Shown: piece after piece, positions 1-12,900 of the stretch
Layout of the letters: every line of letters starts with the position of its first letter
How positions within the stretch are numbered: position 1 is the stretch's first letter
Assembly: GCA_030998015.1 (NCBI GenBank)
Contig: JARWMV010000252.1
Location: 496,001-560,000 of the forward strand
Length of the DNA: 64,000 nucleotides
DNA from: Ceratorhiza oryzae-sativae
Taxonomy: Eukaryota > Basidiomycota > Agaricomycetes > Cantharellales > Ceratobasidiaceae
Direction: 5' to 3'
Made by a program: the position numbers and the translations under genes
The notes under the pieces: generated by a model
Seen by the model: the letters and a program-made list of their open reading frames with translations, nothing else
Told to the model about the DNA's origin: nothing
The model's database searches: none

Positions 1-2441
1 TAACGCTCCACCTGTTATCCCCATCTTGATTGCTTCGATTTTGCGTGGCACTTGTTCAACGCTTTCCTATGACTATCAAGAAGCGCTAATAAGCCCGCTT
101 TTGGACATAGTCTGTTGCAGAAATCATCGCACGAGCCACAGCAGAAAAGACAAGTGCCCGGAAGTGATTGAAAGGATCTGCGATGGTACAGCACCAGACA
201 TCAAACCGCCCGTTAAACGAAAGGTCGCCGAGCTTGTCAGGCTTATCAAGCAGTTGAGGAGGTGGGCAGCGGAGGTTGGTCTATTGTTATTGGCTTTCCC
301 TCGTATCTCTGTCGCTCTCACACTCGCTCAGCATTATTCACTCACGTTTCACGCCAGGGCGTCCATGCGGCAGACCTCATCCGTCGTACGGTTGATGAGA
401 TCGGGTACGAGGCGTACCTGCAACGCACCCAACCTGACTGGGAGGCTCGGTGGGAGAATGTCCAGGAGCTGATCAATTTCGCGGCTGGTGTCGGGGGGAT
501 GGACGAACCACATGCCGGAGAGGACTCTGAGGGAAACGAAGACTGGGACGAAGGCGGATATCCATCTGACGAGACAGAGAAACTTCTAGCACTCCCGGTC
601 GTTAGCCGAAGGTCAAGTTCAGGTTCGGTTGTGAGCAAGTTGAATGAGAGCGATAAGAAGAAGGCGCCAAGTCCAGCCGCAACGAGCATGAAGCAAGGAA
701 CGCCGTCCAACTGGCGGAGCGGCTCGATTCCCAAACCCAGTCCGCCCGTACAGCCGCCGCCACAGTTGGCGCCTCCTCCATTCGGCGACGATGTTCTAGA
801 TTTGACCGGTAGTGACGATGATGGAGCCATTATGACTGCCCCGAATAAGTCAGGCGTAAAGAAGGCATCAAGGCGGAGCACAAAGTGAGCCTGGGTCAAT
901 AGGCGGATTATTCGTTTGATGCGAAGTTGGAATTTCTGTTCAGCCAGCAGACCCCATTGCGAATGTTTCTCCAGGCGTCGTTGCTGTCGACGGATACGGA
1001 AACCAAGGAAGACGATGCTGCTGGAGTACGTCCCTAGGCTCCACAGTTCCATCGAAGCCCACTAACGAACACCCTAGAAAGTTACGATAACCACATGCCA
1101 TGCAGCAAAAGGGCTCGAATGGCCTGTTGTAGTAGTCCCTGCTGGTAGGGTGGTCCCCGAGTGATTGCGGGAGGAGCGTACCTAAAAGACTTTATTTTCA
1201 ATAGTGGAAGGTGGGACTTATCCATTCTATCGAGCTGAAGATGTGGAAGAAGAAAGGTCCGCTCGTATCTATATCTGTTCCTGGCCCTATTCTCATAATC
1301 CGGCCCGGATATAGACGATTACTATATGTTGCGTGCACCCGGGCCCAGGCATTGCTCTATCTCACGCATTCCAACTCACGAATGGTAGGAGGTAAGCGAC
1401 GCTCCTTGCAGGTAGGGTCAATCCCGGGTCCGTGACATTCCGTCTGTAGGAGAGACCCGTAAGACTGAACTCTCCAAGTTTGTGCTGTGTGTTGTTAAGC
1501 AAGATACGGTGAACATGCTTGTCGGATAACAGTTATTACCCCTGGGCTGACAATACATGTTCAGGCCCTCTTTCAGCGCAATCTTCCGCAGATAACCAAA
1601 GACGAGCTCGAACTATTCGGCAAACTCCTAGCTCGGCCAGTTCCATCCAGCGAACGTGTGCAAAAAAGTCTCAAAGAATTGTGAGCACATGGATTATGAC
1701 GTGCATTGGCTAGAGGGTCGAGAACTGACAATCATTGCTCTGACCGGCCATGATCTGCAAGCCGTCGAGTCCAGAGGTTGCGTGATCATGAATTAGATGC
1801 GCCGGAGGATTCGGACGAGCCGCCAACCCATGTGTGGAAATACACAGGGGGGGATTTCCCGGGCGCTAATTTGCCAAGTAATGCATTCACCTGATTTGGA
1901 GCCTCGATACAAACACTGACTGTATGCGCCTTGATCAGGTACTGACTCGGCGCCGACGTCCCACGAGGGATTTACAAGTCTGTCCCTCGCCTCCATTGCA
2001 GCATTTGGAGGGCGTAAGACGTCCGGGCAGAAGAAAAAACTCTTACCCAGTGCAGTCGCCGCTGCTGCGCCGAAACTTCAACGTTCCACGATCCAGAACA
2101 ACAATATCAAGGGGAGCAGCGTAACCGGGGTTCCTATCTCTGCCACACCATCAATTCATCGCCATCCAGCCAAAGTGATCACCGTTCAGCCCAGGCCTCT
2201 ACCGGTCGCAGTCTCAAGCACTAGTACAACTCGGAAGACATCTTCGGGGCTGCCCAAACCAGCAAATTCGGCGTTTCGGCCGCCGACCTTTATCGCACCT
2301 GGAGCTGGGGCGACCCCTAATTCTGCGAGTGTTGCTGGGGTGAAACGGCGGCTCGGGATGGGTCATTTGGCTGCCAGCTCGCTCTCGACTCAGAAATCTC
2401 GCAAGGTTGGTAGAGAAAGTAATGTCACCGGAGGGGTATGA
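1..2441 (+). CDS. Srs2/UvrD-type ATP-dependent DNA helicase, 3' part
   Basis: This is the C-terminal half of a superfamily 1 helicase that begins left of the window. Readable exons are 121-274, 358-855, 903-1025, 1078-1144, 1205-1256, 1315-1391, 1450-1481, 1565-1680, 1777-1877 and 1939-2441 (TGA 2439-2441). The 2B-type segment carries RWENVQELINFA. Motif V reads TTCHAAKGLEWPVVVVPA and motif VI RRLLYVACTRAQ, both in the order of UvrD/Srs2 proteins. The tail ends with KRRLGMG, a pattern I associate with fungal Srs2. An insertion before motif V holds DDVLDLTGSDDD, which fits a SUMO-interacting motif. Srs2 strips Rad51 from ssDNA and limits recombination, so a nuclear anti-recombinase role is inferred. 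Near position 160 the frame slips by one base between two coding stretches (EKTSAR then EVIERICDG). Positions 1-120 look intronic. Srs2 rather than another UvrD family member is likely but not certain. Confidence 0.82.
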
Positions 2442-5400
2442 TGATCGATGGTGCGAGTGTGACGCAATGCATAATTTATTGACCTATGCTATCTGTGACT
2501 GCCTATATATAACTATTCAATACCCTTGTATATTGTTGAGATTTAATCTAGATTTTGCGATCTCGAATGACGTCGATGCGATCCCTGGTGGCGTGCATCG
2601 CGGAGTTGGCCAAACCACAGTTGAAATGATCAACGTAAAATAAGACTCTGAGGTTAAGCTATTTACCTCGATTCCAGCGATATTTTACACCATATTCCAA
2701 ATTGGCATAGCTACGGGTTCCATGAACATTCTGGCTGTCCAAGCAGTCAATGCAAAAATACTCCAAGTGCTCATTCGCCAAGCGCCGAGCGGTAAACCCC
2801 GCGGCGCAGATTGTCTGACAGTCGTCAAGAGACCCAATTCAGTTTTGACACCCCGATTGATGTGATTCCCACACGATGGACAGCCTGAAGAAATTAATTG
2901 GACATATATTTGTCACAAGTAATAACAACCAGCCGCTTGGTCCCCGAAAGGCCCCCGATTCCGAGGGGGGGATCCAGTCTTGAGTATCTCACCACCGTTT
3001 GCTCTGACCACGGCGATGAAGGCCAGATAGGGGCGCAAGGTGACGTAGGCTACAGAACCTCTGTACCTTTTAGAAGTGCTGTTAACAAACCAAGTGTTGA
3101 AACCCAGACAGGGCTGTTCATAGTTAACGGGCCTCCAGGGACCAGTTCGGAACGTATCGCCGTCGAGAAGGGGCTCTCAGCTCGGGTTCTAGCCGTGCTT
3201 CAATTCTAGTCTGAATAGGGCGCTGGCCGTTGACTCGGAAGCCGACAAGATTTGCTGATCCGCTACCAATCCCCCTAGATATTTCCAAGCCCGTATTCTT
3301 CATTCATTTGAGCGCAAGGACGGGCTGAATCGATACGAAGGACCGCTTCGTCCTCGAGGTATGGCATCACATTGAGCTTTCTTGCTCTGCTATTGCCGAA
3401 TAGCCTGGCCCTCGAACACCCATTTCGTTGCCCAGCCAAGTGTTCGACCCTGCTTGGCTTCGAACCCAGAGGCGAGTGTATGCATCGGCACGGACACAAC
3501 AGACAAATGCTAGAGGTCAGCTGGTATCCCTCGCTGGATGCAGGCGCACGGATTTGAGGTAAAAGATGACAAGATTGACCGCGTTGTGCCGCACTAGACG
3601 TCGACCGCGCTGTGTGGAGCCATTTCGGCCAGGAGTGATTCTCAGACGGCAGCCGACGTGCGACCGTCCCATTCGTCGGAGACACCATATGCCGAACATC
3701 CTTGTACCTAACACCATGCTGCGGTCGCAAAATTGTGAACAAAATTTCACGACGGCGACCTGAACTAGGACATAAGAATAAGCAAAAGCGTGCGCAAGGC
3801 ACTTGCTCCAAAACGCATACAAGCGAGACCCGAGCTCACGTACACTGACCACGCCCATACGCGACGCACTCGCACGTCTATATCCGGGCTGCCACTGAAC
3901 CATCTTTACCGCCACTCGGCTCCTCGTTATCCACAAATCCACCCGGGTTCCACGCCATGACGTCAAGTGCGCTCGTTTCCCTCGGCCGACCCACCAAGGC
4001 GCGTTACGTTTTGAGCCCATCTGAGATCTCGGTAACACGTTTTACGTACGGCGCCTCTATCCGAGGCAGGCGATGCGTAGGGTGCAATCGCATCGTATTC
4101 AGTTTCAAGGGGGGGGCCTATCATGCACTAAATCGCGGTGTTACCATGTGTGGTGTGGAACCAAGATGCGCGACCCTATAACATCAGACTAGGTAGCGTG
4201 CGATCCACTTGGTGGGTGGAGCGCGCTCAAGTGCGATGATTAAATGGCAATATCTGTTGCGACTGGGCCAATCCAACAAAGAGCCGCGCCAAGTTCAAAC
4301 CCAAAATTTTCGCACACGCTTTCCTCGGCTCCCAGAGTCGGAGTTGCCGCCAAAAGATAAGCCTGGGGTTAGAAGGACATAAAGGGGGGGAACAGAAGCT
4401 CACTTGGGCAGTGGTATAGTTACCGACGTGCGCTCCAGGTTGAAAGCCGAGGTGGCCGGTGGGCGGGGAAGCCCTATCGCGCTGACGAGTACAATAAGTT
4501 AATAATACAACAGAAGCTAGCTGTATAATAATGCCCTTGGGCGGGGTATGTGTGTAAGCGTATCGCAACCGAGGTTATGCTGAATAACGAATCGCCCAGT
4601 CAGAAAAAGCGGGTCGGTTTAGTCATGATCCTGACAAACGCATAGCGCTTCCCGACCTGCAAAGTCCAGTCAGCCTTTTGACTGAAAACGACTGTCGGCG
4701 ATGAAGGAAACGAAACATGGAATGAACGCGGCTGCAACGAGGACCGGGATAGGATCATGGGTATAACCGGGAGCGATCCGTCCCACCGACGATTGGCCGC
4801 GAAGCTGAAAAGTATGTCTGAAATGAACCTCGACGCTTGTTTTCAGACACATACTATGACGACAGAGCAGCGGGGAGGCAACGTGTATACCAAGGTTAAC
4901 ATTTTCTCCGTCGAGTTGATCGCGGAAACGAGATACGAGAACGATCCGCTCGCATGCAACGATGCATCACCCACAGCCCAATTCGAGATGTGCGAAAGCC
5001 TCCCCCCCCCCTGTTGGTTGTTTATTACGTGTCCCAGTTTCGAACTAGTACTCGGACGTGACGGGCTTCAAGCATGGTCAGCCCAGCTGCGGAATAGGCG
5101 TTTGAATCGAATCGTTTTCCACGCGAGGTAACGGCAAGGCAGACGATTCGGGCCGTGGGCATCGACATCGAGACCGACGCCAGCATCGAGTCCCAGCCTA
5201 AACGTTCTCTTCGCCACATAATACGTTCTTCGCCACGGACCGGGATTCCCAGCGCAAAAAAACCCGAACACGTTGGCGGGGCCAAGGGTAGCAAAGTCAT
5301 TAAGCTCAACAGCTTCGTGCGGAAGAGCCTTATGGGACCAAAGCCAAGAGCCAGGTCTGAGAAAGTCGTCACCGGGAGCGGCTGAGCCACGTAGCAGAGC

Positions 5401-7287
5401 AGAGCATAGCATGACGCAGAAACGCGGGGTTGGGCTCTCTGCTTATCGGGTCGACGTACCTTGGTCGGAACACGATCCCGGACGGCGCTGGAGAAGGGAA
5501 GGATGAACATTCGAGAATAGCAAGTGGCTGGGAGGGAAACATAGCGAGCTGACAATTCATTTGAGCCCTGCCTCGCGCTCGCGTGCGGGGGCTATCTAGG
5601 AGTGTTGAGAAGACGGCCACTACCGGGAGCCAGCTGCCGACCAGGTCCAGGAATGGAGAGAAATCACCCTCCACCCTCTGTGTACATGGCTATATGGGCT
5701 ATTCCAAGAGCCGAGCCGAGCGCAAGGACAAAGTCCGAGTGGACCGACGAATGGATTAAAATGCGGGGTAAGTCGCCACGGGCAAGCGCCCGCGTGGCGG
5801 CGTTTATGCGGTGTGGGGATAGGCTATGGCTGGATGAACTCTAGAGAGAACTGGGCCAGCGTAGGCCGAATCACGCGATCTTTGTGATGCCCGATGGTCG
5901 CATAGCAAGTCGATGAATTGTGTGATTTGTCCCTGGCGTGCGTTCTGTCTATCGCACGTTCTGAACATCACTGAGATCCTGCAGAACAGTGCGGGGGATC
6001 AACTAGGCTGGGACGAAAGAGGCAAGCGGGCGATAGCGAGACGGGTTCGATAGCACGAACAGTGCGCTGCTGGCTCAACTGGTTTGTTGTCGCGCACACA
6101 GATCGCGCGGCGTCTAGTGGGCAGAGATAGCGCTCGACGCAACACGCAAAACATTATCGAGGTGTGTGAGTAGGTCCGGTCTACCCTTCCGTCAACACGT
6201 GTAAATACGGACCGGTGCGGAGAAAATTGACAAGCGAGGGGAGACCAGGTGAGCGAGCACGTTGCAGAACGCTCAAATGGAATCCCTTTTTGAGCGAATA
6301 GACCTCGAATAGTTCTACGTTTAAGCATTTGGGGGAGGCATTGACACTTGCATCGTGGCCGGTGAGGGGTACCACACGGAAAGTCGCGGGAGGGAAGGCC
6401 GCAAATAGGCGACCTATTCGGTGCCATCCGAGAGTGTGCCAGAGCGGCCAGAGCGGCTGGGGACGGCATTGTTATCAGAGTTTGAGAGAGAGGTGCGCTG
6501 CGACCGCGCCAGCGCACTCGGCATAGGTACTCTGGTTTCCGTTTGGGACAGGTCGATAGACAGAGTCCCGAGTAGTAAACAAGAACCGCGACTGGCGTGC
6601 GATGATCACGAGATAGCCCATCAGCAGAATTAGTACCCCGCATTTCTCGCCACAGGCGATCGCGGAACCACGTTCACTGTGGGGGGTGGGTCTCGTTGCC
6701 CATCGGGGGACAGGGTGGAGTCGAGGCTTCGGACTATGGATATCCCTCTGGCGCCTGACTAACAGAACCTGACGGAAGCCGAGTGAATGTGGGCTTCAGG
6801 TTGAATGGATGTGAAGTGTCGAGAATGTGCGGGCATGCGTGGGCTGTCGGTTGAGATGTCGACGAAGGGGGCTCGACTGTGGGGCCCGACGGTCGACGCC
6901 GTTGGAGCGGCCGACGAAGATACCCCATATTCGCCCTGGCCGGAGCTATTGACACTCGAACCATTGCATGTGCCGCGGAGCCAGACTGGTCGATGCTCAT
7001 GTACATGCTGAAATGAGCGATGGTGGCGGTGAACGACTGCTCCACAGACACGAATATCGTGTGCCGTCGGCGTGGTGCCATGACGATGCACTGGCGAACG
7101 GGTGCTGCGGCGGGTGCCCGGCGAGCGGGGCGGCGGCGGTGGCAGCAACGGCAGCGGCGGCAGCGGGGGATGTTTGGGCCATCGAGAAAAGCGCGGGAAA
7201 CTCCGATCGGGTGATTTGCAAAAGGGGCCGGCGGCAGGAAAAGCAGGGCGCCGGGGGACTGGGACCGCGACCGATGCGGCAGGGCAA
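2442..7287. other. Gene-poor stretch without a recognisable gene
   Basis: Open frames on both strands here (for example 3275-3811, 5025-5555 and 5999-6643, all minus) have amino-acid composition like random translation. I found no domain motif, signal peptide or convincing intron chain in them. The sequence is CpG-rich and not AT-skewed, so it does not look like heavily RIP-mutated repeat DNA. The last few hundred bases before 7288 should contain the promoter and 5' leader of the CBM21 gene. Confidence 0.5.
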
Positions 7288-9919
7288 ATGGATATTTATG
7301 AGGCCGACGCAGCAGCCAACCAACACGACCCCGCCGCTTATCTGGCCCCGATCCCCCGGACATCTCGCACTGCGTTTCCTCTCACCGGCTTCTCGACTGC
7401 TCTTAAGCACCGCGATCGCTCGCCGTCCACCACCGCCCTCCCCCCTCCGCTCACGACCATCACGATGATGATGACTGCGGCCCCGTCCGTGACGTCGGCC
7501 CGCCGCGAGCGCCGCCACCACCGCTCCGCCTCGGGCTCCACCTTTTCCTGCGCCGACGACCGCGGCCTCGGTGCGTTCACCCCCCTCACCAACCTCCCGC
7601 GCCGCGCCCGCAGCGTCCCCGACGCCGACGCCCCCGCCTCCTCCCCGCCCCAGCGCGCGGCCTCGACCTCCCCGTCCCGCACCAGGAAGGCGTCCTTTAC
7701 CGTCGGCTCGTCTTCCTCCTCCGATGACGACGACGACTGCCCACTCGTGCGCGAAGTCAACCAGCGTGCGCGCATTGCCAAGCTCACCGACGAGCACTTT
7801 GGCGACTTTTCCTTCGACGCAGAGGCCCACAAGGCCAAGACTTCCAAGCTTGCGCAGCATGACGAGTCTGAGACTGAGACCGAGGCTGACTTTCCTCCTA
7901 CCCCCGTCGGTGAAGCGCCACCCACTCCCAAGCTCACCATCACCACCAACCTCGCGCCGGCCCCCGTCCCGTTCCCCGCGCTCTCGCCGTCCCCCACCAG
8001 ATCGGCAGGGCCTCTCCCGCCCCTCACCATCCCGGACGTCTGTCTCACGACATCTCCCGTCAGCCGCTCCGCCTCGTCGCCCTTCCTCTCGTCGCCCGTC
8101 GCGCCCAGACCCGAGCCCAGAATCACGCCCGCCTCGTCGATCAGCTCCACCCCGTACAGCTCGGGCACCTCCACCCCTATCCTGCTCAAGAACGGCCGCC
8201 CGCTCAAGCCCAGCCTGAAATCCAGGGTCAGCCTCTCGATGAGCTCGCCCGATGTATCCTCGATGCTCGCTCAGGCCAAGAGCGCGCCTAGCACACCCAG
8301 GGTTCATTTCCCGACACGTGAACGGTACGTCTCATCGACGTGCGATCACCTCGTTCCATCAAAACTGACACGTTCATCCCAGACTCGAGTCCGTCGTCCT
8401 CTTTGACAAGCGCGCACGCCCGCTCGAGGTCGCGTCGGGCGACTCGCCGCTCGCATCTCCTCGTGGCTTCTTTGCCGAGTTGGACACCACCCCTGGTCTT
8501 CGCATTCGCAACCAGTCGAGCTTCCCCTTCCCGAACATGTCTCCCCGTGGCTCTCCTCGCGGCTCTACCGCTAATATCCAGGGTCTCTCCGCCGCTGTCA
8601 TGGCCAAGACCAAGCTCAAGATTGCCGTCTCGCGCAGCGCGCCCCTCCACCCGACTCCCAGACCCGACGCCCACATTCATCTGGCCGCCGTGCGTCTCTT
8701 GGGCACGCGCATGAGCGGAAGTGTTCTTGTCAAGAACATCAGCTTTTCCAAGCGCGTCTCGATCCGCTATACCTTTGACAGCTGGGAGACCACGAGCGAG
8801 GTTGTCGGCATGTGGAGCTCGCCCAACGCCCTCCAGGATCTTCCGTCCTCTGGCACCGACAGCAAGCCCAAGCCGTTTGGCTGTGAAGAGACCGAACTCG
8901 ATGTCGCCCGTGGGATTCTTGTTCCCGCACCCGACGGTTGGGACCGCTTTGTGTTCAACATCAAGCTCGACGATGTCGCTCCTTTCCTCAGCACCCGCTC
9001 GATGTTCTTGGCGGCCAAATTCGAGGCCCCAGGCGTCGGCGAGTGGTGGGACAACTGCGCTGGTCTCAACTACCGCTTCGAGTTTGATCACGTTCCCAAG
9101 CAGGAACCCAAGCCCGAGCCCAAGTCCGAGACCCCTACGCCCACTATTATCGGCCGTCCTCGCTCGAACACGTCCCCTGCGCCCCTCAATACCGATGCGA
9201 CTCTTACGGACTTGCCCTCGGCCACCCTCTTGTCGGCCAAGCTCAATTCGGTAGTCGAGAAGCAGGCACCTGTTGAAGAGGACAAGCCGACCCGCCCGAG
9301 CCTGAAGATCGAGTTCCCGAGCGATGAGACCATCACCCCGGCCGATATGACGAGCGATCTTGGTGCGGAATTCGTCGCGCCCAAGTTTGCTCCGGCAGAG
9401 AAGAAGATCCCCCTTACGCTCACACCTCCTGACTCGAACGCTTCGTCTCCTCGCGAGGCCCCTGCGTCGCTCCCGCCCCCAGCCCCCGTTGCCGCACCGG
9501 CAGCCAACTTGCCTTCCCCCGCAGAGTCTCCGGCGTCCCGCAAGCAGCCGAGCCCATTGCCCTCGCCTTCGGCCATTGACGCTCCCGCCCACAACACGAC
9601 CAACATCAAGGACCAATCGTACGCAGACTTTATTGCCAAGTACTGCTTTGCTGGCGGTGCTCACTCGGCCCCTGCTCCGGCGGCCGCCACCGTCCCACGT
9701 CCACTGGGTTTGGGGCACCTCGACTGGGTTTGGGGCTTCGACCGGGTTCGGCTCAAACAGCTATGGTACACCCTTTCTGGCAACAGCTGGGGTTCCCCGC
9801 GTCCAAACTTTGGATGGGGCGCGAGCGCCAACAGTGCCCCTGCTCACAACTCTTGGGGCGGCGGAGTCGGCTTTTCGTACGGCCACTCGGCACACTCTTT
9901 CTCGGGCGGAGATCTCTAA
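7288..9919 (+). CDS. CBM21 glycogen-targeting PP1 regulatory subunit, copy 1 (Gac1-like)
   Basis: Two exons, 7288-8324 and 8383-9919, join in phase 2 to give about 857 residues. The long N-terminal part is Ser/Pro/Thr-rich and ends in PRVHF (RVHF codons 8299-8310), the RVxF motif that docks protein phosphatase 1. Right after the intron comes LESVVLFDKRARPLEV, then a CBM21 domain encoded at about 8640-9095, with ISFSKRVSIRYTFDSWE, FNIKLDD and GEWWDNCAGLNYRFEF. CBM21 modules bind glycogen. Gac1 and PPP1R3 proteins bring PP1 to glycogen synthase, so a cytosolic role in glycogen storage is inferred. The start at 7288 is the first Met in frame that leaves out a low-complexity Gly-rich run. The tail at about 9690-9780 changes character locally (see findings). 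A paralogue lies in opposite orientation at 13549-16427. Confidence 0.88.
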
Positions 9920-12900
9920 GACCAATGCGTACATCTCGTGGATAGCGATCAGGGTAAGTTGCCGCCCAGTGTTTGGGTCACCATGGGGAGAGTAACTGAT
10001 AGAACTCTTGCCAGGGTTGACCCTCCTCTTCGTTGATCCTCTTATCTATTGCGCTTACTGGAAAACGACCCGTCGAGGGTTGAAAGCGTCTTCTCCCATC
10101 TAGTCTCCTTCCGCAAGCATAAACGTACATACATACATTGGAGCTCCGGGATTGTGTTCAAAGCAAGTCTGCGTCTAGCATTTAACCTATTATTCTCAGC
10201 CCTTTCTTCTTTTTGTTCATTTGATTCGGCTTGTTGTGTTTCGAATAGCCCGCCGACTGTTGGCGGTGTACTACTAGCGCTGTTTCGTCTAGTTTCCTCC
10301 ATGCGTCTTTTTGTCATCGTTCTATGCTGTCTGGACCGGTCCATTTCCCGTTTTCCCATGCCTCTCCTGGACATTCATGCCTACCTTGTCTTCTTTGTTC
10401 CGAGTACATACATCCCTTGTTTCTCTCTTATCTCTCGCCGTTGCCCCCTGAATTCCGAGTGTGAATCAACTAGATCGAATCAATCAATAGACAATATGTA
10501 CCCTGATCTACCAACGTTGCGCGCGCGCGATTTGTTTGCAAAAATCACGTGACTATTTAGTGTCGCTTGATGACGCGATTACGAAATTTGCTGATTGTCC
10601 TCTCCGCCAATCTCATCGGGCCTTCGGGCGTTGTGCGCCGTCGCGAACGAAACACGCGGATTTCGGGCTCCGCCTCGGGGCTCGCTTTGGAATCGGTGGC
10701 ACCCCCAAGAGTTGCCCGGTGAAACGGTTCTCGCGATGATGTTCCTGAATTGGGTGCACCTTGGTGAATTTTCTGACCGGGTTCTCCGTATGAGCGTCAA
10801 GCGAGTCAACAGCCTTGCGGCGTGTGTCCATCCTTGCCGAATTGCACCATCCCCGCAACCAAGGCCATTGTTCGCCTGTTTGCTTTTTGGTCAGATCTAG
10901 GAAAAGGCGCGTTTTTCCTATTGCTCCACACAGGGGCGCCTCTTTGAAAATTTTTATCTTTTCATTTATTCCATTGAGGCTGTTGTCAGATCTTTCTCTT
11001 GGGGGGGAGGGAGATTCCGGGGCACCGCTCGGGTAATATGTCAATACACAACCCCCGCCCGAGCACAGTCGGGACTTTTGCTTGGCGAGCAGCCGACGAG
11101 AGTCTAGACTTTCTGTACGTATCTCTTTCCGCTGCCGGCACAGGGACGGGGGGAGGGGGCGCGGCGGCGGAACGTTTCTCATACGACTCGGGCTCCTCAA
11201 CTCTCTCTTTCTTTCTTTCTTTCCTTCTCCCCCGCAGCGGATGTTCATGGTTTATCGATTAGCTTGAACTGATAAGGGTAGAGGCTGAAATGGGATATGC
11301 CCCCCCCCCAGTAACGAGGAACGTGTGTGCGTGCGTGTGCAGCGTGATCGTTTGTGGGTCGGGGCTGGCCATGGGCGGATAAGCGGTGGACCGTAAACTG
11401 TTGCTTTGCATAGCGTGGCGTGTATAGATCCCGGCTTTGCTCTACCTGACACGCCCAATAGGTCCAAGTCAAAGCGAGGTGGATCTGGAGTTGACGGCTC
11501 GCCGTAGGGCGCTTGGAGGCCGGCCTCGGAGATCAAGGTGCGCTATCGCCCCCAAGATGGATCATCGGATGAGGAGAGAGCGTTGGGTTTTCTACACGGG
11601 CGGGCTCTGTTTGGCACAGCTTTTTCAATCACGTGATCATGGATGGTGCCGTGCTCATCACATCCGAACAATTCCAGTCAACGACGATCTGTGTACATCA
11701 TCCGAGCCAAGTCGGTCTGCGGGAGTCCATGTGAGAACAATGTGGGGTATTGGAACATGTCTTTGTCCAATCTCGAACTTTACCGACATCAGCGCGGTTG
11801 GTAATCTATCTGGCGGGACTTGGCTGCAGTCCCGATGCCGGCCGCCTCCAAAACATCTGCGAAGCATCCGTTTTGCACGCGCGCACCTACGCTTTTGGCC
11901 CGTTCCAACAGAAGGCACGTCCGACTCGACGAATCCCGCTGTCGACGCCCGAGGGGCTTCGGATCTATGCTCCTACGGTCAGACCACATAGCTTACCCCC
12001 GCATTCATTCTCGCATCTCATGCGGCCATCGCTCATCTGCGCACGGAGACCCGCGTCGAACACTGGGGGGCGCCGGACAATTGGCTATTACTCCCCCGCA
12101 AACTAGCGATGGCACCCCACTTTTTGCTATCGATGTGCAGTAGCCCCAGACGTTCTACCACTTCCCGAGCCCCTGTCGCTAGACGCCGCGATGGGTCGCT
12201 TCATCGATGCGAGCGCAGGAGTGAGGGTGTGATGGTATGCGTGTCTGGCCCGGAGTCTCGTCTAGCCAAGTGCGGGGAGGAGAGGATGAAATGATAGGAA
12301 CCGTACGACAGATTCAGCTCGTGCATCGCCCGGCGCAAGCTCAACACCCCTCCCACCGACCGTCGAGGAACCTTCTAATTATGCATCATGATCAGTGGGC
12401 TGAGCCTATGCGTATGGAAAGGAGCGCGTAAATGAATAGGATCCACGAAGAACTTTGGCCTTTGAGAGGGAAGACCAGATAACGTCTTCAGGATCTTGTC
12501 TATTCTCGTACAACTCAATGGGTCTTCCTATCTCTGTGCGGCTACGAACCTGGTAGCTAGCGACCCGCCGAGTGCGGGGGCGACGATCATCCGTAGGGCT
12601 GACATCGCCACCTATTGAAATCTGGAATTATGTACCTCGTATACACAAACACATACAATGTCCGACCGTGACGTACGAAAACTTACGCGCAGGGCCGCCG
12701 CTCAAAGACCCTCAGGGACTCATCGCGCCCATCCAGATGGCGGCCGAGATTACGGGGCGAGTCTCGACCGAAAAAGTCCTAGTCCAGTCGCGCATCGCCA
12801 ACCGCAGCCTTCTCGGCATTCTTACATCAACTTCGAATAATTTACTCGATTGTGAAAGGCAAGTCATCAATATAGTGTATATGCAAACAGATTCTCACGT

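Noticed and set aside
3275..4038. Overlapping minus-strand frames of 178 and 173 codons
   Set aside because: They have no domain and random-like composition. Two different frames are open over the same stretch, which is common in CpG-rich DNA with few stops.
6997..8307. Long open frames on the minus strand over CBM21 copy 1 (for example 6997-8307 and 7338-8207)
   Set aside because: They are the antisense shadow of a GC-rich, Ser/Pro-coding exon. Their composition is Arg/Gly-biased and lacks domains, while the plus strand carries the PP1 and CBM21 motifs.
10049..10552. A 167-codon plus-strand frame
   Set aside because: It lies right after CBM21 copy 1 in T-rich sequence. The hydrophobic translation comes from T-richness, and it is more likely 3' UTR.
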